DNA of 46,222 nt from Actinomycetota bacterium. GTDB taxonomy: Bacteria; Actinomycetota; Acidimicrobiia; Acidimicrobiales; CADCSY01. The notes below the pieces were generated by a model. It worked only from the letters and a program-made list of their open reading frames with translations. It was not told where the DNA came from and searched no databases. Of the stretch, positions 34,509-42,257 are shown one piece after another. Position 1 is the stretch's first letter; each line of letters opens with the position of its first letter. The DNA is taken from positions 1 through 46,222 of the forward strand of contig JADDQY010000109.1 of NCBI GenBank assembly GCA_016781135.1, written 5' to 3'. The position numbers and the translations under genes were made by a program.

Positions 34509-35887
34509 CCCGTCCCTCCCACCCCGCCGATCTCGAGGATGAAGCCCTTCACGTCCGTCGCCGCCAGGCGGTCGAAGGCAAAGGCCCGGTCGGAGCACAA
34601 GAGGACGGGGCCGTCGGCCGGGTCGGCGGGAAGGCGTCCGTGGGAGCCCCGGACCGGTGACGGGTCGAGGGGGACGACATTGATCGTGTAGCGGAACCCG
34701 AGCGTCTTTCGGGCGAGAGCCAGCGCCGCCCGGGCCTTCGCATAGCGGTCGGCGGGATCCATAAACAGCTCGGCGGGGTCGTATCCGGGCTTGCGGTGGA
34801 TCTCCACCGTGCGGGCGAAGTCGGGGGCACGATCGTCGTCGAGCCAGTAGTAGTAGGTGAACCAGGCGTGGGGCTCCGCCACGGCGACGAGCTCGCCCGC
34901 CCTCGGATGGTCGAGGGCGTGAATCGCCTTCGTGTCCCCGTCAAGGACCTCAGCGACGCCGGCCAACTCCGCGAGGAGGTCGCGGACCTTGCCGACGAGG
35001 GAGGCCTCGCGGACGTAGACGTGGGCGATCTGGTGGTCCGCCACGGCGAAGGCCGATGACGTCCACGGGTCCAGGTACTCCATGCCCGCTTGGCGGTACA
35101 CCTCCAGCAGCCCGGCGCGGCGCAGGTGCCGGTTGATGTCGACGGGCTGGCTCGCCGGCGTGATGCCGTACTCGGAGACCACCATGACCGTCACGTCCTG
35201 CTCCCGGGCGGCGTCAACCAAGCCCCCGGCGACCTCGTCGATCGCCTCAGCAGCGGCTCGGGCCTCCGGCCCGCCTGGCCCGTAGCGCTGCAGGTCGTAG
35301 TCGAGGTGCGGGAGGTAGGCGAGGGTGAGATCGGGCCGATCGCGCCGCAGGATGTCCTCGGTCGCTGCCGCGATCCATTGCGAGGAGGCGATGCCGGCGT
35401 TCGGCCCCCAGTACCTGAACAGCGGGAACGGGCCGAACCGCTCGGTCAGGCGGTCGTGGAGGCTTGCCGGCACCGTGTAGCAGTCGGGGGACTTCCGGCC
35501 GTCGGCGTGATAGACGGGCCGCGGCGTGACCGTCAGCTCGGTCCTGGCGCCCATGGCGTACCACCAGCAGACGTTCGCCACGCGGTAGCTGGGATCGCGG
35601 GCGCGAGCGGCGTCCCAGACCTTCTCCCCTCCCACCAGCGCGTTGTGCTGGCGCCACAGTAGGACCTCCCCCAGGTCCCGGAAGTACCATCCGTTTCCGA
35701 CGATGCCGTGGTCCGACGGTGGGATGCCGGTGAGGAACGTCGCCTGCGCTGAGCACGTGACCGCTGGGAGCACGGTCGACAGCCCGGCCTTGAAGCCGTC
35801 AGCGGCCAGAGCCGACAGCCGCGGCATGTGCGACAGCAGCCGCGGGGTCAGGCCGACTACGTCGAGGACGAGCAGGGGCCGTGTCAT
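34505..35887 (-). CDS. EboF-like alkaline-phosphatase-superfamily phosphodiesterase
   Basis: Its 460 residues start at an ATG behind GGAGGAG, overlapping the EboE stop by four bases. The nucleotide pyrophosphatase/phosphodiesterase fold shows RPLLVLDVVGLTPRLL (metal Asp), LPAVTCSAQATFLTGIPPSD (Thr nucleophile), HGIVGNGWYF, LTLAYLPHLDYDLQRYGPGG (metal Asp/His), VMVVSEYGITPASQPVDIN and AVAEPHAWFTYYYWLDDDRA. In Ebo clusters EboF is such an enzyme and is thought to act on a phospho-ester or phospho-anhydride of the pathway metabolite. It is the seventh gene in the operon. Intact. Confidence 0.85.
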   Translation of the reverse strand: MTRPLLVLDVVGLTPRLLSHMPRLSALAADGFKAGLSTVLPAVTCSAQATFLTGIPPSDHGIVGNGWYFRDLGEVLLWRQHNALVGGEKVWDAARARDPSYRVANVCWWYAMGARTELTVTPRPVYHADGRKSPDCYTVPASLHDRLTERFGPFPLFRYWGPNAGIASSQWIAAATEDILRRDRPDLTLAYLPHLDYDLQRYGPGGPEARAAAEAIDEVAGGLVDAAREQDVTVMVVSEYGITPASQPVDINRHLRRAGLLEVYRQAGMEYLDPWTSSAFAVADHQIAHVYVREASLVGKVRDLLAELAGVAEVLDGDTKAIHALDHPRAGELVAVAEPHAWFTYYYWLDDDRAPDFARTVEIHRKPGYDPAELFMDPADRYAKARAALALARKTLGFRYTINVVPLDPSPVRGSHGRLPADPADGPVLLCSDRAFAFDRLAATDVKGFILEIGGVGGTG

Positions 35888-37026
35888 GTCTTCTCCTCCA
35901 AGCTGTCCTCGATGGCGTCGGCGACCCAGGCGAGCTCCTTGGTGATCCCCTCCACGAGGTCCTCCTCGTCCCTGGGCCGGGCACGGCCGGGGAGCACCGA
36001 CCAGGTGTACGTCTCGACCTCGAGGTGAGTGGTCAGCGGGTGCTTGGCATGAACGAGGGCGGCGATGGTCTGGACGAGCTCGGCCTGCGTCGTCCGGTCG
36101 GGGTCGGCGTGGACGGGAACGTGGAAGTGGACGCGCCACTCGCCTGCGGCTGCGAGGCCTCCCCGAAGGGCATCGTCCAAGTCGTCGACGCCCGCCACGC
36201 GGCCGTCTACCTGCTGGCGCGCCTGGTGCAGGAACCGGGGTTCCACGAAGGGAGCGAGAGTCTGGGCGGCGTCGGTCCCGCTGGTCCGCAGCGCGCACGA
36301 CAGCTGGGCCTTGACGACAGGCACCCCATCGGCCACGACGGTTGCCAACGACGGCGCGGGGTCCTCGAACTGGACGGCGAGGTGGCAGGCATCCACGCAC
36401 AAGCCGATCCACTCCGGCCTCAGGTCGCGGAGCGCCTCGACCGCCTGCCCGGTCGTCTCGATGACGCACCCCGGCTCCGGCTCGAGGGCCACCCGCACCG
36501 CCCGACCGTGCTCGTCCGCTAGCCGAGCCAGGCCGTCCGCCAGCTGGCTCAGGGCCCCCCGGGCAGTTGCCGTCATCTCCGGGGTCCACGGGTAACGCCA
36601 GCCGAAAGGGAGGGTCGAGATGCTTCCGCTCGTGGCGTCGGCGGGGAGGAGGCGGTGGAGCAGGGCGGCGAGCTCAAGCGTGTAGGAGAGGCGCGTCGGC
36701 TCGGCCCAGCTGGGGCGGTAGACGGCGTGCTTCACCACGGGCGCGTGGAAGGCCTCATAGGGGAAACCGTTGAGGCTCACGACCTCGAGCTGCTCGTCCG
36801 CCAGTGCCCCCCGGAGCTCGTCCAGCCTCGCCGGGTCCCGCAGCTCGCCCACGGCGGTGACCGGCAGCCACAGCCCGACGGCCAGCCGTGGCCATTCCAA
36901 CCGCCGCCGCACGGGGCCGGCGAAGCGGTGGAGCTGATCGACGATCGCCGACACGTCCTCCCCGGCGTGGACGTTGCTGCAGTAGCCGATGTGGAGCCTG
37001 TCCCCGCTCGGATGGGTGATCGACAT
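35884..37026 (-). CDS. EboE-like TIM-barrel protein (xylose-isomerase-like)
   Basis: Its 380 residues start RLHIGYCSNVHAGED and include LEVVSLNGFPYEAFHAPVVK, HAVYRPSW, GSISTLPFGWRYPW, VRVALEPEPGCVIETTGQAV, IGLCVDACHLAVQF and WRVHFHVPVHADP with a late HLEVETYTWSVLP. These ordered Glu/His/Asp positions are those of divalent-metal TIM barrels and match the family called metabolite-traffic protein EboE. The reaction is not known. The start ATG overlaps the EboB stop by one base (TGATG). Confidence 0.87.
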   Translation of the reverse strand: MSITHPSGDRLHIGYCSNVHAGEDVSAIVDQLHRFAGPVRRRLEWPRLAVGLWLPVTAVGELRDPARLDELRGALADEQLEVVSLNGFPYEAFHAPVVKHAVYRPSWAEPTRLSYTLELAALLHRLLPADATSGSISTLPFGWRYPWTPEMTATARGALSQLADGLARLADEHGRAVRVALEPEPGCVIETTGQAVEALRDLRPEWIGLCVDACHLAVQFEDPAPSLATVVADGVPVVKAQLSCALRTSGTDAAQTLAPFVEPRFLHQARQQVDGRVAGVDDLDDALRGGLAAAGEWRVHFHVPVHADPDRTTQAELVQTIAALVHAKHPLTTHLEVETYTWSVLPGRARPRDEEDLVEGITKELAWVADAIEDSLEEKT

Positions 37027-37889
37027 CAGGCCGGGCGCTCGCCACGCAGGATCGAGTTCCCGGCAAAGGTGGCGGGCGCAGCGGGCCGCTCGACGTCGAG
37101 CTCGAGCCGACCGCTCTGGGCGAAGAACTCGACCGGGTTACGCCACACGACCTGGTCGACCTCGTCCTCGCTACGCCCCGCTTCCATCATCGCCGCCGCC
37201 GTCTTGACCACCTTCAACGGGTCGCTGCGACCCCAGTCCGCAGCTGAATTGACGAGCATCCGCTCGGTGCCGTATTCGTCGACGATCCGCACGAACCGAT
37301 CCTCGTCCATCTTCGTGTCGGGGTAGATCGAGAAGGCGAGCCAGCAGCCGCTCTCTTTCACCTCCCGGACCGTCAGCTCGTTGTTGTGGTCGATCAGGAC
37401 GCGCTCGGGTGGCAGCCCGGACTCCCTGATCACGTCGAGTGATCGGCGTGTCCCCGCCAGCTTGTCTCGGTGGGGCGTGTGAACCAGGACGGGCAGGTCA
37501 TGCTCGAGGGCTAAGGCGAGCTGCGCGGCGAAGGCCTCGTCCTCCTCAGGCGTCATCGAGTCGTACCCAACCTCGCCCACGGCGACGACGCGGTCCTTGG
37601 CGAGGTACCGGGGAAGCACAGCCAGGACCTCGCGGCGCAGTCCGTCGTCGTTCGCCTCCTTTGGGTTGAGCGCCAGCGTGCAGTGGTGAGCGACCCCGAA
37701 CTGCGACGCCCGGAACCGCTCCCAGCCCAGTAGCGAGTTGAAGTAGTCGACGAAGGAGCCGAGCGAAGTGCGCGGCTGTCCGAGCCAGAACGCGGGCTCG
37801 ACGATCACGGTCACACCGGCGGCCGCCATCGTCTCGTAGTCGTCGGTCGTGCGCGAGGTCATGTGGGCGTGAGGCTCGAAGATCCGCAC
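37026..37889 (-). CDS. EboB-like TatD-family metal hydrolase
   Basis: Its 287 residues have HxH in FEPHAHMTSRT (His7, His9) and later ligands in VVAVGEVGYDSMTPEEDEAF, LPVLVHTPHRDKLAGTRRS, VLIDHNNELTV and MLVNSAADWGRSDPL, in the order of TatD amidohydrolases. Members of the Ebo group form their own branch; substrate unknown. The start is a GTG directly after the EboA stop, behind GGAGGAG. Intact. Confidence 0.87.
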   Translation of the reverse strand: MRIFEPHAHMTSRTTDDYETMAAAGVTVIVEPAFWLGQPRTSLGSFVDYFNSLLGWERFRASQFGVAHHCTLALNPKEANDDGLRREVLAVLPRYLAKDRVVAVGEVGYDSMTPEEDEAFAAQLALALEHDLPVLVHTPHRDKLAGTRRSLDVIRESGLPPERVLIDHNNELTVREVKESGCWLAFSIYPDTKMDEDRFVRIVDEYGTERMLVNSAADWGRSDPLKVVKTAAAMMEAGRSEDEVDQVVWRNPVEFFAQSGRLELDVERPAAPATFAGNSILRGERPA

Positions 37890-38621
37890 TCAGCTCCTCC
37901 TTCTCTCTGCGGCCAGGGCGGCCAGCGCTCGGCGAGCCGCCGCACGCGGCGCGGCCCGGGGCGCTTTCATCTCCGCCTTGATCGCGGCCAGCTCCTCCCA
38001 GGGATCGAAGCGGTGCACGACGGCCCAGACGTCGGCCGGGACGTCTCGCCCGGCCGCCACCCGCTCGAGGGCGTAGCCGGCGAGCATGCGCGCGAGTTCG
38101 GAGTCAGCGCGCCGATCGAGTCCATGGACGGCGGCGAGGGGGACACCCACGAACACGCACTTGAGCACCGCGTGGCGGAACAGGTGGTCAGGCAGCCGGG
38201 CGCTGCCATACGGACCGACGGTGGCAGCAACCAGCCTGGCGTCATTCGACCGGAGCGCCTCCACCACCAGCGGCAGGCCTCGGCCCCCGATAGGCAGCAG
38301 GTGCAGGCCGGCCACGATCGCGCGCTGCTCGTCGGCGTCGCCGTAGCGGTACAGCTCGTCGAGTTCGTCGACGACGCGGTCGCCCAGCTCGGCGAGCAGC
38401 AGGACGCGGCCAGCCTGGTCCATGGTCCAGCGCGGCACCTGCTCGTCGGACGAGGCGTGGTTGACCACCGCCCCTCGGCCCAAATGGCGGCCCGCGGCGG
38501 GAAAGCGGAGCCGGATCTGCGAGGGATCCCGCCGGACGGCGGCCAATGACTCGGCGAGCCACCTCCTCGCCTCAGGGACGAGTCGGGCGTCGAGCGCCGC
38601 TCGGAGCTCCTCGAGGGTCAC
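37890..38621 (-). CDS. EboA-domain protein
   Basis: Its 243 residues have LDARLVPEARRWLAESLAAV, then a repeat-like helical region with WTMDQAGRVLLLAELGDRVV, LHLLPIGGRGLPLVVEALRS, NDARLVAATVGPYGSARLPD and FRHAVLKCVFVGVPLAAVHG. The helical solenoid-like pattern and position fit EboA; no catalytic motif is evident, so a binding or scaffold role is likely. The C-terminus is basic and Ala-rich. The start overlaps the preceding TIM-barrel gene by four bases (GTGA). Confidence 0.8.
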   Translation of the reverse strand: MTLEELRAALDARLVPEARRWLAESLAAVRRDPSQIRLRFPAAGRHLGRGAVVNHASSDEQVPRWTMDQAGRVLLLAELGDRVVDELDELYRYGDADEQRAIVAGLHLLPIGGRGLPLVVEALRSNDARLVAATVGPYGSARLPDHLFRHAVLKCVFVGVPLAAVHGLDRRADSELARMLAGYALERVAAGRDVPADVWAVVHRFDPWEELAAIKAEMKAPRAAPRAAARRALAALAAERRRS

Positions 38622-39496
38622 GGTCGCCTGCCCCCTCCCTCCAGCTCCGCGGCCCGGAGAAACTGGATGGCGCGGGGCACGACGTGGTGGGCGACGTGGC
38701 TGTGGCGGGACAGCTCGACAGAGACCAGGCCTTCGTAGCCGACCTCGATGAGCGCGGCGAGCACAGGCGGGAAGTCAACCTCGCCCTCCCCGAAGTCGAG
38801 GTGTTCGTGGACCCCGCGTCGCATGTCGTCAGCGTGGACGTGGACGAGCTGGGATCCCGCCCGCCGAACGCAAGCCTCGACGGGCTCGTCCTCCAGGCAC
38901 TGGCAGTGGCCCAGGTCGAGCGTGATCCCGAAGCCCGGCGGGTGCCCCAGCTCGGACGCTAGCCGCTCCCATCCGTCGAGGCGGTCGACGAGCATCCCCG
39001 GCTCGGGCTCGAAGCCCAGCAGCACCCCCCGGCGCTCGGCCTCTGCGACCACGTCCGCGCATCCGTCGACCAATCGGCGCCAGGCCTCCGCCTCGTCGAG
39101 GAGCGGTGGTGCAGCGCCCGACCAGAACGACACCGCCTCGGCCCCGAGGTCGGCGGCGATCGCGAGGGCTCGGTGGAGGAGCGCGAGGCGACGACTGCGG
39201 CCGTCGTCGGACAGGAGGGTCGGCTCGTGCTTGCGGCGGGGGTTGAGAACGAACCGGCCGCCGGTCTCGATCGTCACGGCGAGCCGGAGCTCGTCCAGGC
39301 GTTGACGCAGCCCACTGACGCGGGCGGCGAGGTCGCGGGCGAACGGGTCGAGATGATGGTGGTCGAGGGTCAACGCGACGCCCACGTAGCCTGCCTCGGC
39401 CAGCAACTCGAGCGCGTCGTTAATGCGATGGTCGGCGAGCCCGTTGGTGACGTAGCTGTACCGCAGCCGAGCCGACGACCCAGGGGGATGGGTCAC
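38618..39496 (-). CDS. sugar-phosphate isomerase/epimerase-like TIM barrel
   Basis: Its 292 residues have the AP-endonuclease-2-type barrel: LRYSYVTNGLADHRINDALE, GVALTLDHHHLDPFA, LAVTIETGGRFVLNPRRKHE, LGFEPEPGMLVDRLDG, FGITLDLGHCQCLEDEP, LVHVHADDMRRGVHEHLDFG and GLVSVELSRHSHVAHHVVPR. The Glu, Asp, His, Glu metal set is present. It differs from EboE (different length and blocks) and is a second barrel enzyme of the operon, possibly isomerising or epimerising the cyclitol or sugar phosphate. The GTG start overlaps the UbiA stop. Confidence 0.82.
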   Translation of the reverse strand: MTHPPGSSARLRYSYVTNGLADHRINDALELLAEAGYVGVALTLDHHHLDPFARDLAARVSGLRQRLDELRLAVTIETGGRFVLNPRRKHEPTLLSDDGRSRRLALLHRALAIAADLGAEAVSFWSGAAPPLLDEAEAWRRLVDGCADVVAEAERRGVLLGFEPEPGMLVDRLDGWERLASELGHPPGFGITLDLGHCQCLEDEPVEACVRRAGSQLVHVHADDMRRGVHEHLDFGEGEVDFPPVLAALIEVGYEGLVSVELSRHSHVAHHVVPRAIQFLRAAELEGGGRRP

Positions 39497-40377
39497 GTCA
39501 CCGACCGCTTCTTGGCGAGTCGCCGGGCGATCGGCCAGAGGGAGGCCAGCACCGCCGCCGAACCTGGGCGGCGGGCGCCAGCCACGAGGGCCGATTCGAG
39601 GGGAATGAGCCCGAGCACACCGGCGCCCACCGTTCGCTGCAGTCGCTCTGGAGTCGGCTCGCGAGCGGCGGCGACCGCCGCTCCGCCGAACGACGTGGCG
39701 TACGCCACCAGGGTGGCCGTGACCGGTACGACGCTCCCGGTGTGGCGGCCGGCAAGGCGCCGAGCGGCGAACCCCGCCGCGGCGAGGGTGACACCTGCGG
39801 CGACCACGGCCGCGACGCGAGCGGTTCGGGGCGCGCCACCTGTCGTCTCGTGCCGACTGACCGCGGTCACTGCCAGGGTGTGACCACCGACGAGCGCTGC
39901 GGGGACCAGCGCAGGACGGAGCGTGCCGGCACCGAGCAGGACGTCGAGGGATCGGCACGTGGCCATGGCGGGCGGGCCGGCGGGCGTGCCCTTCAACACC
40001 AGGTCGTAGCTCCACACGGCGCCGGCGAGGGGCCCGGCGACCCGGAGCGCGCGGCTGCCGCCGGCGAGCCGGGCCATGACGATGCCCGCGGCGGTCAGGG
40101 CCTGGGCCAGCCGCAGCGCGAAGCGGGGCTCTACCCTGCCGGAGGGGATCGGCCGGTGCGGTCGCTCCAGTGCGTCGACCTCGCGGTCGGCGTAGTCGTT
40201 CAGTGCCATCCCGGCCAGATAGAGGAGGGAAGAGGACAGCGCTAGGCCGACGGTGTGTGGTGCCTCCCGCCGGGTTCCTGCTGCCGCGGCGCCCAGGAGA
40301 GAGTCGCCCGGAACGGTCAGGACAGCGGGGAGCCGGAGGAGCTCGGCGACGGCACGGGGTGCGGGGAGGGTGGTCAC
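39493..40377 (-). CDS. EboC-like UbiA prenyltransferase
   Basis: Its 294 residues have eight or nine membrane segments. The first Asp-rich motif is LAGMALNDYADREVDALERP (NDxxDxxxD), which binds the Mg-diphosphate of the prenyl donor; HRPIPSGRVEPRFAL follows as in the family. The second, weaker Asp site is CRSLDVLLGAGTLRPA. UbiA enzymes attach a polyprenyl chain to an aromatic or polyol acceptor at the membrane. GTG start at 40377 in a GTGA overlap with the cyclase-like gene before it. With the polyprenyl synthase of the same operon this makes a complete donor and transfer step. Confidence 0.87.
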   Translation of the reverse strand: MTTLPAPRAVAELLRLPAVLTVPGDSLLGAAAAGTRREAPHTVGLALSSSLLYLAGMALNDYADREVDALERPHRPIPSGRVEPRFALRLAQALTAAGIVMARLAGGSRALRVAGPLAGAVWSYDLVLKGTPAGPPAMATCRSLDVLLGAGTLRPALVPAALVGGHTLAVTAVSRHETTGGAPRTARVAAVVAAGVTLAAAGFAARRLAGRHTGSVVPVTATLVAYATSFGGAAVAAAREPTPERLQRTVGAGVLGLIPLESALVAGARRPGSAAVLASLWPIARRLAKKRSVT

Positions 40378-41570
40378 GCTCTCGTCGCGAGCCCACCAGC
40401 CCACTCGCACAGCGCCTCGAACTGCGGCGCGAGGCGGTGTTCTTGCGAGCCCCACGGGTCCTTGAAGAAGAACGCGAGCTCACTGATGCCCCCTCGGTAG
40501 CCGGCTGCCTGTGCCGAGGCGACCAGTCGGGCGAGATCGAGGACGAGTGGGGCGGCCAGGGCCGAGTCGCACCCCTCCCAGGTGAACTGCATCCGCATCC
40601 TCGTCCCCAGGAAGCCCTCGAAGGAAATGTGGTCCCACGCTGTCTTCCACTCGCCGAAGTCGGCGACGTGCTCGATCCCGATCCGCGCGTCGGGCTGGTA
40701 GCCGAGTATCGCCCCTAGTGCTCGCGCCTTCGAGTCGAGCTTGCTCCGGCGCCGGTCGGGGTCGGCCAGGGCTGCCCCGTCGCCCCCGCCCAGCAGGTTG
40801 GTCCCAGCCCAGGACAGGACGCGGAGGTTGCGGGAGGCGAAGAGGGGCGCGAGCGCGCTCTTCACCAGCGTCTCGCCCGTCTTGCCGTCCCGGCCGGCGT
40901 GGGCGACGCCGCGGCGCAGGGCGAGTGCCTCGAGGGCGGGGAGGCGTACGCCCGTAGAGGGAGTGAAGTCGACGAACGAGCAGCCGGCGTCGAGGGCGGC
41001 GTAGGCGTAGAGGGAGCTCGGGGGGAGGACGGCCAAGCCGGTGTCGAGGGCTTCGTCGAGCGCGTCAAGGGTAGCGTGGGCGGGGTGTGCGCGCGCCGGG
41101 GGCTCGGTGGACGCCAGGTTCACGACCACGACCGTGGCCAACCCGTGGGCCTCGACGAACCCCTCGATGTCCCGGCGTGCCCTTGCGATTGCCTCCCGCG
41201 GTCGCTCGGTGTCGTCGGGGCCGATCCCCGGGCGAATCTCAAAGTCGGTCGCCTCGAGCTCCTCTTCGACGGCGCGGGGCAGCGTCGCTGGGATCACCCC
41301 CGTCTCGGCCAGCGCGTCGGCACGTTTGATAAGCGGCGTGTCGGCGAGGTCGTGGCCGCCGAAGACAAGCTGGTCGAGCTCCGGGAGCGGGACGTCCCGG
41401 AAGGCGGGGAGACGGGTAACGAGGCCGGTGGGGGGAGCCAGGCCGGCGGCGACGGCCGCCGCGCCGAGCCGGGCGGTGGTGGCAACCGCGCCCCGGGCCC
41501 CGACTAACCAGGCGCCGACCCGGGGTGATGGGCGTAGGAGTTCGCTCTCTGTCTGGTCGGCGCCCGTCAC
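40374..41570 (-). CDS. myo-inositol-1(3)-phosphate-synthase-like enzyme, first gene of the Ebo-type operon
   Basis: Its 398 residues have a Rossmann opening, VGAWLVGARGAVATTARLGA. Ino1-like blocks are FRDVPLPELDQLVFGGHDLA, GCSFVDFTPSTGVRLPALEA, VAHAGRDGKTGETLVKSALA, RNLRVLSWAGTNLLGGGDGA, VADFGEWKTAWDHISFEGFL and MRMQFTWEGCDSALAAPLVL. Such enzymes turn glucose-6-phosphate into inositol phosphate with catalytic NAD. Known Ebo operons carry a 3-dehydroquinate-synthase-like EboD, another sugar-phosphate cyclase, which is missing here, so this enzyme may take its place. The start is GTG 41570 behind GGGAGGGAGAAGG. A different product of a related NAD enzyme cannot be excluded. Confidence 0.85.
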   Translation of the reverse strand: MTGADQTESELLRPSPRVGAWLVGARGAVATTARLGAAAVAAGLAPPTGLVTRLPAFRDVPLPELDQLVFGGHDLADTPLIKRADALAETGVIPATLPRAVEEELEATDFEIRPGIGPDDTERPREAIARARRDIEGFVEAHGLATVVVVNLASTEPPARAHPAHATLDALDEALDTGLAVLPPSSLYAYAALDAGCSFVDFTPSTGVRLPALEALALRRGVAHAGRDGKTGETLVKSALAPLFASRNLRVLSWAGTNLLGGGDGAALADPDRRRSKLDSKARALGAILGYQPDARIGIEHVADFGEWKTAWDHISFEGFLGTRMRMQFTWEGCDSALAAPLVLDLARLVASAQAAGYRGGISELAFFFKDPWGSQEHRLAPQFEALCEWAGGLATRA

Positions 41571-41772
41571 GGCCTTCTCCCTCCCCCGGCACGCTCCACA
41601 GCCGGAATACGGCTCGCCTCGAGTGGTGCGCTGCCGTCTCGTGGCCTCAGATCGTCCACTGCAACTTTGCTGTCCGGGACGGCCCTCATCCGCTGCATGA
41701 CATGCCCGCGTCTCGGGCACGAGGGAGCCGTCGTACCCGGGACGAGGTTATCGCCGCGCGATGCCGAGGCCC

Positions 41773-42105
41773 CTACCTCCGGGCCCGCCCGGGAGGCACC
41801 GGTCGCCCGGAGCGGTCCCTCCCGCTCGGGTGGATGATCTTGTAGACCTTGCCGCTGTTGCCGTGGGGCCCGTGGTGGTCGGAGGTCAACACGTAGACCT
41901 CGCCGGCGCGGTCCTGGCCGAAGCCGAGGAGGAAGTCGCCCAGCTCGCCGTCGGCGGTGTTGGTGAAGCTGAGCTTCTCGAAGGGCCACAGGCCCTGGCC
42001 CGCCTTGCGGGGCTTGGCCACGAACACCGCCCCGTCGCCCACGTGCTCGTGGTGCTCGTGGTCGCCGCTCTGGAACGGGTTCTCCACCGCCCAGGTGCCG
42101 AACAC
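41773..42105 (-). pseudogene. PQQ-dependent sugar (sorbosone-type) dehydrogenase, C-terminal fragment
   Basis: The minus strand reads DGAVFVAKPRKAGQGLWPFE, KLSFTNTADGELGDFLLGFG and QDRAGEVYVLTSDHHGPHGN followed by SGKVYKIIHP, the last blades of the soluble PQQ glucose/sorbosone dehydrogenase propeller. Everything before about 42105 is missing, and relaxase sequence begins within 150 bases. The tail after IIHP (RDRSGRPVPPG) is Arg/Pro-rich and may be accidental. It seems to be a host gene cut by the mobile element. Confidence 0.65.
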
Positions 42106-42257
42106 TACTCAGGGAGTTCGAACACGCAAGATATCTCCCGTTACGCGCGCTCGGCAGTCACGCGATTCCGCACAGAACATGCGCCCAGAACGTCGCTTGC
42201 GAGCGGACGATGACCGGCTTGCCGTGCCGAGGGGCGACGTTCACTACCAGCCGATCC
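42106..42257. other. junction stretch between host fragment and mobile element
   Basis: About 150 bases between the dehydrogenase fragment and the relaxase stop. The part around 42110-42180 (cgaacacgcaagatatctcc) is visibly poorer in GC than its surroundings. No gene is seen. It could hold the left border of the integrated element. Confidence 0.35.

Noticed and set aside
41697..41719. gcatgacatgc and tgcccg-cgtct-cgggca hairpin upstream of the Ino1-like gene
   Set aside because: Short stem, no U tail on either strand and no known regulator pattern; too weak to call terminator or operator.
42113..42145. gggagttcgaacacgcaagatatctccc, resembling a tRNA T arm and a possible second attachment site
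   Set aside because: The loop is far too long for a T arm, and the sequence does not match the tRNA-Pro end beyond ggagtt; probably coincidence.
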